In this document: piece after piece, positions 16,880 through 26,481 of the stretch | Position numbering within the stretch: the stretch's first letter is position 1 | Layout: each line of letters begins with the position of its first letter | Assembly: GCA_963805255.1 (NCBI GenBank) | Contig: CAWDTK010000030.1 | Span: 62,001 to 126,000, forward strand | Source of the DNA: Bog-532 sp963805255 | Lineage (GTDB): Bacteria; Actinomycetota; Actinomycetes; Streptosporangiales; Streptosporangiaceae | Length of the DNA stretch: 64,000 nt | Reading direction: 5' to 3' | The notes under the pieces: model-generated | The model's input: only the letters and a program-made list of their open reading frames with translations | Databases searched by the model: none | What the model was told of the DNA's origin: nothing | Program-made: the position numbers and the translations under genes

Positions 16880-17304
16880 GCGACATCCGCGCCCGCCGCA
16901 CCGCCGCCCTCGCATCCGCCGCTAAGGCCAAATCCGAAGCGAAAGCCCACGCCGCCGACCAGGCCGTCCGCCGGCTGGTCAGGCGCGGCGAGCCCGTCAC
17001 CTTCCAGGCCGTGCAGCGCGAAGCCGGCGTCTCCCACGCCTTCCTCTACGGAAACGCTGACCTCCGCGCCCGGATCGAGCACCTGCGCGCCCAGGCCCGC
17101 CCGCAGCCGGTCCCGGCCAGTGACGCCAACGGCGACAACACGATCATCCAAGCCCTGACCAGCCAGATCAGCCACCTCAAGAAACAGCACCGTGACCAGA
17201 CGCAAGCCCTGCACGCCGCACTCGAGCAAGCTCACGGCGAGAACCTGGAACTCCGCCGCGAGCTCACCCGCCTCGGCTGGACCGGACAGCCCGCAACGAC
17301 GTGA
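16876..17304 (+). CDS. DUF6262/TnpC-like transposon accessory protein
   Basis: The 142-residue protein begins MSDIRARRTAALASAAKAKS. It has a DNA-binding-like segment (GEPVTFQAVQREAGVSHAFL) and a coiled coil (about residues 95-135, rich in Gln/Leu/Glu). It belongs to the family that assists Tn554-type integrases. The length is normal and the frame is intact, but its integrase partner is only a C-terminal stub, so it is an orphan. Confidence 0.7.
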   Translation: MSDIRARRTAALASAAKAKSEAKAHAADQAVRRLVRRGEPVTFQAVQREAGVSHAFLYGNADLRARIEHLRAQARPQPVPASDANGDNTIIQALTSQISHLKKQHRDQTQALHAALEQAHGENLELRRELTRLGWTGQPATT

Positions 17305-17380
17305 CCACGTCACATCAATCGCAACATCGAAATGACCTGCAAGAATGCAGCAATCATGAGCCTGAACCGTGGATAACGCC

Positions 17381-17822
17381 CGGGACCGGGAAATCACACT
17401 TTGCCGAGGCGCTCGCGCACAAGGCCATCGACGCCGGGATGCGGGTCGCCTGGTTCACCCTCGAAACCCTCACCGCCACCATCGGCCGCGCTACCGTCGA
17501 GGGCACCACCGCCAAAGCCATCGCCAAGATCACCCGGTCCGACCTGATCACCGTCGATGACATCGGCATGCTGCCCGCCGGGCAGGCCGCCGCCGAAGCC
17601 TCTACCGGCTGGTCGACGCCGCCTACGAACGCCGGTCCCTGATCGTCACATCCAACCTGTACCCCAGCGGACTGGACACGATCATGCCCAAGACCCTCGC
17701 CACCGCCACCGTCGACCGGCTGCTGCACCACGCCCATCTCGTCCTCACCGAAGGCACCAGCCTCCGCCTCGCCGAAGCCACCAGCGGGAAAGGAGTAACC
17801 CTGAGGTGCCCCGAGGCTTCCG
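17381..17822 (+). pseudogene. istB: IstB-like ATPase of an IS21 element, truncated and frameshifted
   Basis: It begins inside the Walker A motif (PGTGKSHFAEALAHKA) and continues to Walker B (ITVDDIGMLP). After a one-base frame change near 17598 it reads YRLVDAAYERRSLIVTSNL and ends with LTEGTSLRLAEATSGKG. The N-terminal domain is missing (junction near 17380) and no IstA gene is present. The downstream IS3 element abuts its 3' end at 17807. Confidence 0.8.
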
Positions 17823-17866
17823 GACAGTCCATCCATTAGGATGGGCGTCTGGAAAGGTGAAGTATT

Positions 17867-18157
17867 TTGCCCCGGCCGAAGAAGAGCTTCTCACCGGAAT
17901 TCAAGGATGAAGCCGTGAAGATGGTGATCGAGACGTCGCGCCCGATAGCCAGAGTGGCAAAGGAGCTCGGGATTAACGAAGGCACCCTCGGCAACTGGGT
18001 CGCTTCCTATCGCCGTGAGCATGCCGGCGAGGAACCGCCGCTGACCGTGAATGAGCGGGCGCGGCTGCGCGAGCTTGAGCGGGAAACCCGGGAACTGAAG
18101 ATGGAAAACGAGTTTTTGAAAAAAGCCGCGGCGTACTTCGCCCGCGACCATCGGTGA
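17867..18157 (+). CDS. IS3 element a OrfA (HTH protein)
   Basis: The 96-residue protein has the helix-turn-helix RVAKELGINEGTLGNWVASY and a leucine-zipper-like ELERETRELKMENEFLKKA that multimerises with OrfB. A TTG start at 17867 follows AAGGTGA. The stop overlaps OrfB by four bases, and a programmed frameshift could make the fusion transposase. Confidence 0.85.
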   Translation: MPRPKKSFSPEFKDEAVKMVIETSRPIARVAKELGINEGTLGNWVASYRREHAGEEPPLTVNERARLRELERETRELKMENEFLKKAAAYFARDHR

Positions 18158-19065
18158 CCGATAAATTCGAGTTCATCGACGCGGAGTACGCGGCTTACCA
18201 GGAATCGAGTGATGAGTACGTGCCGTCGATCGTGATGATGTGCCGGTGGATGGAGGTATCGCGGTCCGGGTTTTACGAATGGCGGAGCGCGCCGGAATCG
18301 GCGACGGCGAAAAGGCGCGGGATGCTTGCTTTGATCGTGCGGAAGTCATTCGATGAATCGGATGAGACATACGGGTACCGCCGGGTGCATGCGGACCTGG
18401 TGGCCTGGGGCGTGCGCGCGGGGCCGGAGCTGGTGCGGTCCATCATGCGCGAACTGGGCCTGGAGCCCTGCCAGCCGCGGCCGTGGCGGGTCAGCCTGAC
18501 CGAGGGCGACGGCCAGGAGCACGACATTCCCGACCTCGTGAAACGCGATTTCACCGCGGCCGCGCCGGGCGAGAAAATGGTCGGCGACATCACTTACATT
18601 CCGGCATGGGAGGGCTGGCTTTACCTGGCGACGGTTATCGACTGCCATACAAAGGAAGTCATCGGCTGGGCAGCGGGCGATAACTACAAGACGCCGCTCA
18701 TCGAGAAGGCCATCGAGATCGCCGCCCGTAATTTTCCTCTCGCCGCTAATGCGATTTTCCACTCCGACCGCGGCAGCAATTACACATCCCGGCAGTTTGC
18801 GGAGACGCTCAAGAAGCATAATCTCCGGCAGTCCGTCGGCCGCACCGGTATCTGTTACGATAATGCAATGGCCGAATCGTTCTTCGCCGCGCTGAAGAAC
18901 GAGCGTGTTCACCGCACTCAGTATCCGACCCGCGAGCACGCGCGCCGGGACGTTGTGAGGTACATCGAATTCTGGTACAATTCCAGACGTCGGCACTCCG
19001 GGCTTCAGTACCGGACCCCGCAGCAAGTCCGCAATGAGTACCTGGAACGGCAGTCCGCAGCGTGA
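18154..19065 (+). CDS. IS3 element a OrfB (DDE transposase)
   Basis: The 303-residue integrase-fold protein has an HTH_21 region (YGYRRVHADLVAWG) and the catalytic triad: Asp in GDITYIPAW, Asp in FHSDRGSNYTS and Glu in NAMAESFFAALK. No lesions were seen, so this copy could be active. Confidence 0.92.
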   Translation: MTDKFEFIDAEYAAYQESSDEYVPSIVMMCRWMEVSRSGFYEWRSAPESATAKRRGMLALIVRKSFDESDETYGYRRVHADLVAWGVRAGPELVRSIMRELGLEPCQPRPWRVSLTEGDGQEHDIPDLVKRDFTAAAPGEKMVGDITYIPAWEGWLYLATVIDCHTKEVIGWAAGDNYKTPLIEKAIEIAARNFPLAANAIFHSDRGSNYTSRQFAETLKKHNLRQSVGRTGICYDNAMAESFFAALKNERVHRTQYPTREHARRDVVRYIEFWYNSRRRHSGLQYRTPQQVRNEYLERQSAA

Positions 19066-19127
19066 ATTAACCACAAATCCGCTGTCCGGAAAGCTCGGGG
19101 CAGATCACCCCCCTCACATAACACGAC

Positions 19128-19214
19128 AAGGAGATCAGCTGACCGCCAGCACGGACATAACCTGTCCACCCGCAAGGAGATCAGCTGTCCGCCCACAGGG
19201 AGATCCTGATGTCC
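19128..19214. repeat. Short direct repeats at a probable IS21 end
   Basis: AAGGAGATCAGCTGACCGCC at 19128-19147 recurs with one change at 19174-19193, and a weaker third copy lies at 19197-19214. Multiple short repeats at the ends are a known feature of IS21-family elements. This would be the 3' terminus of the element whose IstB remnant lies on the other side of the IS3 insertion. Confidence 0.5.
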
Positions 19215-19837
19215 CTTGACACCGTTTTTCAGGCCGGACATATCCCAAGTTGGCGCGGATCGTGCGAGTGTTATGCGCTGTCGCCGGTCGCTGACGCTTG
19301 CTGTTGGTCGCTGCTGTTGCTGTCACCGTTGCTGTCAACTCGGCGCAGGCCGTCTGGTAGCAGGCCGACCCGCACCGTGCAGGGGATGGCCCGTGTCCGG
19401 TCCGGGCAGGCTTCCGCCTGGCCCTTGTCTTCTGACCGGAGTGCCCGCAGAGGCTCTGGTCTCAAGCGTGACTTCGCGTGTACGTTCACCAGGCCTTTTC
19501 CACCTGTGCTCGTTGTCCGGCGGTCACGGTCACGCTTGATGCTGGAGGGGCGGGTACGGATACTCAGCGGGCCATCCCCGGCTCTGAGGCTAGCCAGGAC
19601 TCCTGCACCTTCCGGCTGCCGCGAAGACCTTGTAACTAATCCGTAGATACCCGTACAGGCATCCGGACCCGTTCAGATCAGTCCGTGACCTCGGGCGCGT
19701 CCCTGCCCGTTGTACACGTGAGCCCACAGCGCCGAGAGGTAGTTCATCCGCGTGGCTCCCAGCGTGGCTCCCACGGCGGCGAGTCGGTCCCGGCTCGTGC
19801 TGGCCACCCGCACCCCGATCTCACCAGTGAAACGCGC
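19215..19837. other. Gene-free stretch
   Basis: No frame here shows a recognisable protein, and no RNA gene was seen. A minus-strand frame 19271-19489 (about 72 residues) is open but has no family resemblance. It is probably eroded mobile DNA between the IS21 remnant and the ion-channel pair. Confidence 0.4.
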
Positions 19838-20425
19838 TCAGCCGTCGTTGTGATGTTGTTGCTGCTCTGGCGGCATATCCGGATCGGCGGCCGGGGGCGC
19901 CTGCTGCCTGGCGCGTTGCACAGCCCCCACGAATACGCGGATGCCCAGGCCCAGGACCAGCAGGTCGAGCAGCATCTGCACGGTAACCACAAGCCTGGCC
20001 GACTGGCTGGCCGCGGTGATATCCCCGAACCCGACGGTGCTGAATGCGGTAACCGTGAAATAGAGCGTGTCGGTGCGGGTGAGGGGGTGGGTGCTGAAAT
20101 TGGCCGGGTTCGTTCGGGCCATCGTGAAGTAGGCCGAGGCGAACAGGAGCAGGAACAAGGGCACCGTGGCGGCCAGGGCCTCGATGGCGCGCAGGGCCGG
20201 GTACCTAGCCCTGATGGTCGCGCGGACCTGCCAGACGGTGACGGCCAGCAGGATCACCATCCCGGCCGCCAAAGTCAGGGGCACGTTCATGATGTGGTCC
20301 AACGGCAGCAGGTAGTACAGCGCGACCAGCACGACGGTGGTTGTGAGTGCGCGAAGCAGCCCCAGCCCGAAGAGCCTGCGCCGCCGGGCCGGGGATAGTT
20401 CGTTGCGGCCTGCCTGGGCGCTCAT
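19838..20425 (-). CDS. Two-transmembrane potassium channel family protein
   Basis: The 195-residue protein has four hydrophobic segments and a pore loop with the selectivity filter STVGFGDI between the last two (about residues 120-160), typical of the Ion_trans_2 family. The C-terminal tail is Gln/His/Pro-rich (PPEQQQHHND) and carries no RCK domain. ATG 20425 (MSAQAGRNELSP) is chosen by resemblance to the family; an in-frame ATG at 20473 would add 16 residues. It follows the ClC gene on the same strand with a short gap, so they may be cotranscribed and act together in ion balance. Confidence 0.85.
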   Translation of the reverse strand: MSAQAGRNELSPARRRRLFGLGLLRALTTTVVLVALYYLLPLDHIMNVPLTLAAGMVILLAVTVWQVRATIRARYPALRAIEALAATVPLFLLLFASAYFTMARTNPANFSTHPLTRTDTLYFTVTAFSTVGFGDITAASQSARLVVTVQMLLDLLVLGLGIRVFVGAVQRARQQAPPAADPDMPPEQQQHHNDG

Positions 20426-20482
20426 GGCGCAGCGCCGGCCGGGACCGCCAGAGCCGTCATCGCCCAGCCACATCTGCGCGCA

Positions 20483-21901
20483 TCAGTGCGAGGCGCTGTC
20501 ATCGGGTGGTATGCCGTGTGCCGCGGTCCCGGGTTCAGTTTCCCGCGCGCGGACTGGCTGAGCGGCTGCGGGGCTCCCGTCGTGGGAGGCGGTGTTTCCG
20601 GCGGGGGCTGCGGGGGCTGGGGTTGGCGTGAGCCTGGCCGAGCCCACGTATGCCACCGCGACCGCCACGATCACCAGCGGCATCACGGCCACGCCGTCCG
20701 ACCCCAGCAGCAAGGTGGCCAGCAACACCGAGGTCAACGGCAGCCTGAGCATCACCGCGGTCATAGCGCCGATGCCCATGGCGACGCCGTCGATGAGCGG
20801 CAGCCCCGGCAGGTGCGACAAGGCGATGCCGCCCGCCGCGCCGAGGAACATGGCCGGGAATGTCGGGCCGCCGCGGAAGCTGCTCAACGACGCCCCGTAG
20901 GCGAGCCCCTTGCAGGCCAGGAGCAGCAGCAGCGCGCCGACGGTATAGCTGGCGCTGTGGGCGATGAACGGGCCGAGATCGGATTGCCCGGAGAACAGCA
21001 CGTCGGAGGAGCCCTTCCCGGTGGCCGCGGCGTACGCGATCGCGAGTCCGGCGATGGCCAGGGCGACCACCGGCGTGGCGAGCAGCAGCCGCCGCTCGAC
21101 ATGAGGCCGCAGGAACAGCCCGAGCCGCCGGATCGCGCTGCCGAGCGGCACGGTGATCAGCCCGATCGCCAGCGCCCACAAGAACCCGGCGCCGGTCGGA
21201 TTCCCGACGTGGGGAAGGCCGGGAATCGCGAGTGAAAAGGTGCCCAGGCCGGTCGAGGCGTCCAGGCCGATGAAGATCAGCGAGCCGACGCCCGCGGCCA
21301 GCAGCCCAGGGACCAGCACGAGGCCCAGCATGGGCCCGCCCAGGCCGGTGGCCTCCATCAGCAGGAACGCCCCGGTCAGCGGCGAGCCGAGCAGCGTGCT
21401 GAGGGCGGCGAAGCTCCCCGCCGCGGCCACCACGGTGGCGGTTCGCGGCGGAGCGTCCCGCCTGACCAGGCGGACGGCCAGGACGCCGAGCCCGCCGCCG
21501 AGGGCGATCACCGGCGCCTCGGGTCCGAGGACCACGCCCAGGCCCAAGGTCGCCAGTGCCGCGAGTACGATGCCGGGAAGCTCGGGCAGCGAGGGCGGCC
21601 CTTCGCCGGTCTTGAACCCGTCGGCCGGTGAGTGGCCGCCCTTGCCGGGCAGGTACCGGATGGTGAGGCCGACCAGCACCCCGGCCAGCAGCAGCGGCAG
21701 GAGCGGCCACCACAGCGGCTCGGAGTGAAAGCCCACGCCCTTGGGCAGGTCGGTAAAGACCCATCCCTGCAACTTGCTGACCAGCGCGAGAAAGAAGTAA
21801 GACGCCGCCGAGATGGGAACGCCGATGATGACGGCAAGCACCAGCAGCGCGACGTAGCTCCGAGACCGCAGCAGCGCAACGGGATCGGACGGTGTACTCA
21901 C
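20483..21901 (-). CDS. ClC family chloride channel/transporter
   Basis: The 472-residue membrane protein has about 10-12 hydrophobic helices. ClC landmarks are GVVLGPEAPVIALGGGLG (the GxxGP-type signature), GSPLTGAFLLMEATGLGG and SSFRGGPTFPAMFLGAA (the GxFxP-type signature). The region of the gating Glu reads GPEAPVIA. GTG 21901 is preceded by AGGAGG with ideal spacing. The C-terminal 50 residues are a Pro/Ala-rich cytoplasmic tail without CBS domains. Together with the K+ channel downstream it forms an ion-transport cassette inside the island. Confidence 0.9.
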   Translation of the reverse strand: MSTPSDPVALLRSRSYVALLVLAVIIGVPISAASYFFLALVSKLQGWVFTDLPKGVGFHSEPLWWPLLPLLLAGVLVGLTIRYLPGKGGHSPADGFKTGEGPPSLPELPGIVLAALATLGLGVVLGPEAPVIALGGGLGVLAVRLVRRDAPPRTATVVAAAGSFAALSTLLGSPLTGAFLLMEATGLGGPMLGLVLVPGLLAAGVGSLIFIGLDASTGLGTFSLAIPGLPHVGNPTGAGFLWALAIGLITVPLGSAIRRLGLFLRPHVERRLLLATPVVALAIAGLAIAYAAATGKGSSDVLFSGQSDLGPFIAHSASYTVGALLLLLACKGLAYGASLSSFRGGPTFPAMFLGAAGGIALSHLPGLPLIDGVAMGIGAMTAVMLRLPLTSVLLATLLLGSDGVAVMPLVIVAVAVAYVGSARLTPTPAPAAPAGNTASHDGSPAAAQPVRARETEPGTAAHGIPPDDSASH

Positions 21902-22295
21902 CAGCGCCTCCTAGCTTCAGGCCTGACACCCCCGCGGAAGCCGCGAGTTGCACCAGGGATCCTTGACTCGCCCTGCCTCCCGAGGCCGCAGCGCTCCTTC
22001 CCCGAGGAGACCAGGCGAGGCGCTCGTCCAAGCCGGAACCATCAGGCTGGATGCGTCTATGGGTACTGCTATCGGGCGTCCCTTCGACAAGGGTTCCATG
22101 CCGTCTCCACCGCGGCCCGACGCCAGGCCTGCGTCTATCCCGATGTGCCAGTCATACCAGTTGCCCGCGGGCTTGGACAGATAGCCGCCCTGGTCCATTT
22201 CCTCGCAGGCGCCAAGATCCGCGGGAGCGGTCGGCGGGTCACGGGTCGGCGTAGCGGAATCGCAAAGGCGGCGTCCCGAGGGCGCCCCTGAGGCG
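21902..22295. other. Intergenic stretch before IS982 element
   Basis: No convincing gene. It holds the upstream region of the ClC gene and ends at the direct repeat CCTGAGGCG (22287-22295) that flanks the following insertion sequence. Confidence 0.4.
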
Positions 22296-23279
22296 AGTTA
22301 TGTGGGTTGATCACGGCGCGTCGCGTTGATCATGAGATGGCCCCTGCGGCAGACAAGTGGTAGCTGAAACCCTTGTCCCGCAGAGGCCACCCCCATGCTG
22401 CCAACCGAAGACCTGTTCGTCTGCGTCTACGTGCTGATCGATGATGCGATCAAGGCCAGGGCCATCGTCATCCCGGCGCGGCCCGGGCCGGCGCCCGGCT
22501 GCTCCGACGCGGAGATCCTGGCGATCACCCAGGTGCGCGTGCTGCTGGGCCGCCGCAGCGAGGCCGGGTTCCTCGCCGAGGTGGCCCGCGACTGGGCGCA
22601 CCTGTTCCCGGTACTGCCGCACCAAAGCGAGCTCAACCGGCGGGCCCGCTGGCTGTGGGGCGCGTTCGAGCAGTTCCGCGCGGCGCTGGCGGCCCGCCTG
22701 CCCGAAGACGACTGCCAGCAGATCGACACCAGCGCGCTGCCGGTCAAGCACGCCTCCCGGGTCCGCGGCCCCGACGGCTGGACCGGCCCCAATGGCCTGC
22801 ATGCCCGGTTCGGCCGCGACGCCGCGCACGCCGAGTGGTTCTACGGCTTCCGCCTGGCGGCCAAGACCGACCTGGGCAGCCGCATCGTGCGGGCCTGGAG
22901 CATCGTGCCCGCCGCCGTCAGCGAGCGTGACGTGGGCACCGACCTGCTGGAAGCCGGGCCGCCGCCCCGCGACCTGCTCGCGGACAAGGGGTTCAACGGC
23001 AAGGCGTTCGCCGCGTCCCAGGCTGCCCGCGGCACCGCAGTGCTGGTCCCGCCCACCAGGGACCAGCGCAAGACCATGCCGGCGATCCTGCAGAAGGTCA
23101 TCGCCCAGTGGCGCAACCGCATCGAGACCACCTTCAAGGAGATCACCGACCAGATGGAGCTGGCCCGCCACGGCGCGCATACCTTCTGGGGCCTGCTCGC
23201 CCGGACAGCCGCGACCATCGCCGCCCATACCCTCATGCGGGCCTGCCTCGCCGCACCGTAGATCAACCCACATAACGCG
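22296..23279 (+). mobile_element. IS982-like insertion sequence
   Basis: Inverted repeats containing GTTATGTGGGTTGATC (22297-22312, complement at 23261-23276) enclose one transposase gene. A 9-bp direct repeat CCTGAGGCG flanks it (22287-22295 and 23280-23288), a plausible target duplication. The whole element is about 0.98 kb, the usual size for IS982. Confidence 0.8.
22395..23261 (+). CDS. IS982-family transposase
   Basis: The 288-residue DDE enzyme begins MLPTEDLFVCVYVLIDDAI. It has the first Asp in CQQIDTSALPVKH, the second in DLLADKGFNGKAF and the catalytic Glu in WRNRIETTFKEITDQ. The frame is intact. An IS5-like assignment is the alternative, but the IDTSALPVK and ADKGFNG phrases fit IS982 better. 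Confidence 0.85.
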   Translation: MLPTEDLFVCVYVLIDDAIKARAIVIPARPGPAPGCSDAEILAITQVRVLLGRRSEAGFLAEVARDWAHLFPVLPHQSELNRRARWLWGAFEQFRAALAARLPEDDCQQIDTSALPVKHASRVRGPDGWTGPNGLHARFGRDAAHAEWFYGFRLAAKTDLGSRIVRAWSIVPAAVSERDVGTDLLEAGPPPRDLLADKGFNGKAFAASQAARGTAVLVPPTRDQRKTMPAILQKVIAQWRNRIETTFKEITDQMELARHGAHTFWGLLARTAATIAAHTLMRACLAAP

Positions 23280-23288
23280 CCTGAGGCG

Positions 23289-23773
23289 GTGGCTGCGAGC
23301 TGGCCAGTCGGGTCCGGAGAAGACAGCTGCGCCCTGCAGCCGCTCAGCGTGACGTGTGAGCCATCGTGATCCGCGTCCCCTTTGCGCTGTGGCCCGGCTC
23401 GCGCCGGGCGGGCCTCCCAAGGCAGAGCCCGGCGCAGGAGCCGGGCCAGCGGCGCCGCCTTGATTCCAGCACGGTCAGATTCGGCAGTGCACGACCGGCA
23501 TGCCGGGCCAACGGCTCCGGAGGCGGTAGGTGGTCACCGTTGTGAGCTGGGGAGGTGATGGGGCGATACGTCGCTCGGTCCACACCTGGACCATAGACGG
23601 GGCTTTGCTCTCGCTGGCTCGCTGGCGGAGGGCCGCCAGGTCGGTCCCAGAAGTCAGGACCTCTGGCCCTAATACACGCCTTGCCGTCAGGTGAGTGCTG
23701 GAGTAGACTTGTGGATGTCTTTTCTGTGTGGTCGCCCTGCCCGGGTGGGCTAACTCATTAGGGGTTCCCTCTC
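23289..23773. other. Gene-free stretch between two insertion sequences
   Basis: No recognisable protein or RNA; the open frames on either strand are short and compositionally random. Confidence 0.4.
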
Positions 23774-23846
23774 TGTCAAACTCGCATGAGACACAGGAGT
23801 GAACTAAATCTCTGTAGCGAGCAGGGCGAGACAGGAACTACCTCAC

Positions 23847-24296
23847 GTGACTATGACCATGCAGGACATGGCTTCCGGCTCGGCCGGGCAAGATGGTGTC
23901 GTGGCCCCGGACGGCAAGGGGCCGCGGGCAGGGCAGCCGAAGCGGCGGACCTTCACCGCGGCGTACAAGGCGCGGATCGTCCAGGAATACGATGCCCTGG
24001 AGACCGGGCGCGAGCGCGGCGCACTGCTGCGCCGGGAAGGGCTGTACAGCTCCCATATCGCCGACTGGCGGAAATCACGCGATGCCGCCGCGATAAGCGC
24101 GCTGGACACCAAGCCGGCCGGGCGGCCGGGACGCAGCGCGGAGGCGGTGGAAAACGAGCGGCTGCGCAAGGAGAACGAGAAACTCACCGCGGAGTTGACC
24201 CGGACCAAAGCAGCGCTTGAGGTGGTGGGAAAAGCGCACGCGCTCTTGGAGCTGCTCTCCGAGAGCGCGGACTCAAGCGCGAAGCGGCAGAAGTAA
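23847..24296 (+). CDS. IS3 element b OrfA
   Basis: The 149-residue protein has an HTH-type start (RRTFTAAYKARIVQEYDAL, then REGLYSSHIADWRKS) and a long coiled coil (ENERLRKENEKLTAELTRTK). The reading frame of orfB is already open at its end (from about 24287), so the full transposase is probably made by a minus-one ribosomal frameshift near 24285-24295. Confidence 0.85.
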   Translation: MTMTMQDMASGSAGQDGVVAPDGKGPRAGQPKRRTFTAAYKARIVQEYDALETGRERGALLRREGLYSSHIADWRKSRDAAAISALDTKPAGRPGRSAEAVENERLRKENEKLTAELTRTKAALEVVGKAHALLELLSESADSSAKRQK

Positions 24297-24334
24297 CCGA
24301 TACCGCATTCGCTGAGCTCGAACCGCTGACCTGT

Positions 24335-25330
24335 GTGAAGAGAGCATGCGAATTGCTCGGGAAATCACGGGCCACGCTGCACCGCCAGCGCAACCCGAAA
24401 CCGCCAGCGGAAAAGGCACCTGCCGAGCCGCGGGCGCCGCATCCGGCGGCGCTGAGCTGGGCCGGGCAGCAGGCGCTGCTGGCGATGCTGGACAGCGACC
24501 GGTTCGCGGACAAATCTCCCGCCCAGGTATATGCCATCTTGCTCGACGAAGGCATCTACCTGGCCTCCATCCGCACCATGTACCGGGTGCTGGCGCTGGC
24601 GGACCAGGTCCGCGAGCGCCGCGCCCAGGCGCAGCACCCGCCCCGGGTCCGGCCCGAGCTCGTCGCCGACGGCCCGGACCAGGTATGGACGTGGGACATC
24701 ACCAAGCTCAAAGGACCCTGGCGCGGAACCTATTTCGACCTGTACGTGATGCTGGACATCTTCTCCCGCAAGGCCATTCACCAGGAGGTGCACCTCACCG
24801 AGAACGGCGACCTGGCGAAAGCGTTCATGCAGAACGCGATCATCGCGAACGGCGGCGCGGAACCTTGTTACATCCACGCTGATAACGGCACCTCGATGAC
24901 CTCCAAGGACGTCAGCGGACTGCTGGCCGATCTGAAGATCACCCGCAGCCATTCCCGCCCGCACGTCTCGAACGACAACCCGTATTCCGAAGCGGCGTTC
25001 AAGACCCTCAAGTACTGCCCGGTCTTCCCCGGCAGCTTCGCGACCCTGGAGGACGCCCGCGCATTCTGCGACGTTTTCTTCACCTACTACAACACTGAGC
25101 ACCGCCATTCCGGGATCGGCCTTCATACGCCCGCCTCGGTCCACGACGGCACCGCCTGGGCCATCCAGGCCCGCCGGCAGCAGGTCCTCGACGGCGCCTT
25201 CACGGCCCGCCCTGACCGGTTCCGCGGCCGCCGCCCGCTAGCCCCGGCCCTGCCCGCCAGAGTCTGGATCAACAAGCCCCGCACCACCATCGAAACCCAG
25301 GAGGCCCGTCAGACAAAACCAGCCGCCTGA
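24335..25330 (+). CDS. IS3 element b OrfB (DDE transposase)
   Basis: The 331-residue integrase-fold protein has Asp in VWTWDITKLKGP, Asp in CYIHADNGTSMTSK and a Glu in DNPYSEAAFKTLK as the catalytic residues. GTG 24335 is the first clear start, but the frame is open upstream and probably joined to OrfA by frameshifting. No lesions were seen. Confidence 0.9.
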   Translation: MKRACELLGKSRATLHRQRNPKPPAEKAPAEPRAPHPAALSWAGQQALLAMLDSDRFADKSPAQVYAILLDEGIYLASIRTMYRVLALADQVRERRAQAQHPPRVRPELVADGPDQVWTWDITKLKGPWRGTYFDLYVMLDIFSRKAIHQEVHLTENGDLAKAFMQNAIIANGGAEPCYIHADNGTSMTSKDVSGLLADLKITRSHSRPHVSNDNPYSEAAFKTLKYCPVFPGSFATLEDARAFCDVFFTYYNTEHRHSGIGLHTPASVHDGTAWAIQARRQQVLDGAFTARPDRFRGRRPLAPALPARVWINKPRTTIETQEARQTKPAA

Positions 25331-25605
25331 TGTCTCATTGAGTTTGACAGGCTCCGGTTAGGCAAGAGCGGCTGAAGGGGTCCCGGCGCCGGCGACTCTG
25401 GCCCGCCTCCATCCGGTCATCCCGGCCGCTCTAATCACTCCCTCGGTTGCTCGCGCCTGCTCGCGGAGCGTGGCTCTGGCCGCCAGACCTGGGCGCCGAA
25501 GGTGCGCCCTTGAAGCCGTAGAGAACGTTGTCGCAGGCTCAACGCCATTACTGCATTACTGCACGGGCGTGACGTCTATGTGATCGACACGCCTTTGGGG
25601 ATCGA

Positions 25606-26481
25606 TCACGTTGCCGATGTTGCTTGCGCTGGCCCGTCGTTCCGGTATGCAATTAGATGGAGAAGCGCGGCGATCCCGCGGTAGGGGTCTGTGCGCCCGG
25701 CTTGCTCCTCACACGCGACTATCTCGGCGAACTCCGCCTGGGCTGGCACGGGCGCGTCCATTGCGGCGAATTCGGTGAAGGTCACTACTCCGTACCAATG
25801 GCGAAGTTCCAGGCCGACGCGGGTGAAATCGGAGGACAGGTCCCTCAGCCGGTTGGCGCGTACTTCAATGCCCAGGCGGCTGACGTATCGGGTGGCATCG
25901 AACGCGGCAAGCGCAGTGCCCCAGTCGCCACGGAGCCCAGGGTGGAGCGCCAGGGCGTCAGCGTTGCGGACCAGCAGGGATAGCATCGCGCCCGGGGCGA
26001 GCGCCCACGCCATCGCCTTCAGCGCTTGCGCCGGATCTGCTAGGTACATCAGAACGCCGTGGCAGAGCACGAGGTCGAAGCTTCTTGCGGCGACTCGTGT
26101 TTCGAGCTGTTCAACCCCTCCGTGTATCAGGCGGACGCGCGCCTGCACCCGCGGCGGTTTTGCAGCGAGCGTCTGGGCGAAGTCGGCAAGCAGGGTGGGA
26201 GAAGGATCCAGGCCCGTCACATCGTGGCCCAGTTCTGCGAGTTTCAGAGCCTGAGTCCCTTGGCCGCAGCCAACATCCAGGACACGGACCGGCCGGTCGG
26301 GCAGATGGCTGTCCAGTTGCCGCGCGACAAGTTCCTGACGGACGGCATTGGGTAGCCGGTGAAGACGTTCCCGCCATTGGTTCTCAGCGGCTGCGAACTT
26401 ACTCCGGTCTGCGCCCGATGTCCCGGCGCTGCCGGTGAGCGGAAAATGGCTCTCCATCAGGACCGTTCCATCCGGGCTCAT
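25606..26481 (-). CDS. Class I SAM-dependent methyltransferase
   Basis: The 291-residue protein has a Rossmann methyltransferase core with motif I VLDVGCGQGTQALKLAELG (about residues 67-85). Next come an acidic motif II region (VTGLDPSP) and a motif post-II containing SFDLVLCHGVLMYL. It resembles small-molecule or CmoM/SmtA-type methyltransferases; the substrate is unknown. Its start overlaps the stop of the PLP decarboxylase by four bases (ATGA at 26478-26481), so both act in one pathway. It is the last gene of the GntR-controlled operon; the downstream 25350-25605 stretch leads into IS3 element b. Confidence 0.88.
   Translation of the reverse strand: MSPDGTVLMESHFPLTGSAGTSGADRSKFAAAENQWRERLHRLPNAVRQELVARQLDSHLPDRPVRVLDVGCGQGTQALKLAELGHDVTGLDPSPTLLADFAQTLAAKPPRVQARVRLIHGGVEQLETRVAARSFDLVLCHGVLMYLADPAQALKAMAWALAPGAMLSLLVRNADALALHPGLRGDWGTALAAFDATRYVSRLGIEVRANRLRDLSSDFTRVGLELRHWYGVVTFTEFAAMDAPVPAQAEFAEIVACEEQAGRTDPYRGIAALLHLIAYRNDGPAQATSAT

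Larger units (their letters stand above)
17807..19102 (+). mobile_element. IS3-family element a (apparently intact)
   Basis: The 1296-bp element has terminal inverted repeats TGCCCCGAGGCTTCCGGACAG-like at the left and the complementary TGCCCCGAGCTTTCCGGACAG-like at the right (one small gap). It encodes complete orfA and orfB with a GTGA overlap. It sits at the 3' end of the IstB remnant. A 3-bp target duplication is not obvious (AGG left, GAT right). Confidence 0.82.
23774..25349 (+). mobile_element. IS3-family element b
   Basis: Ends share the inverted repeat TGTCAAACTC-NN-ATGAGACA (left 23774 onward, complement ending 25349). Inside are orfA and orfB in adjoining frames, about 1.58 kb in all. 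The exact outer edges are uncertain by a few bases and no target duplication could be fixed. Confidence 0.8.

Noticed and set aside
19128..19214. CRISPR array
   Set aside because: Only two good repeats plus a weak third, with unequal spacing (46 and about 23 bases) and no cas genes; they better fit an IS21 end.
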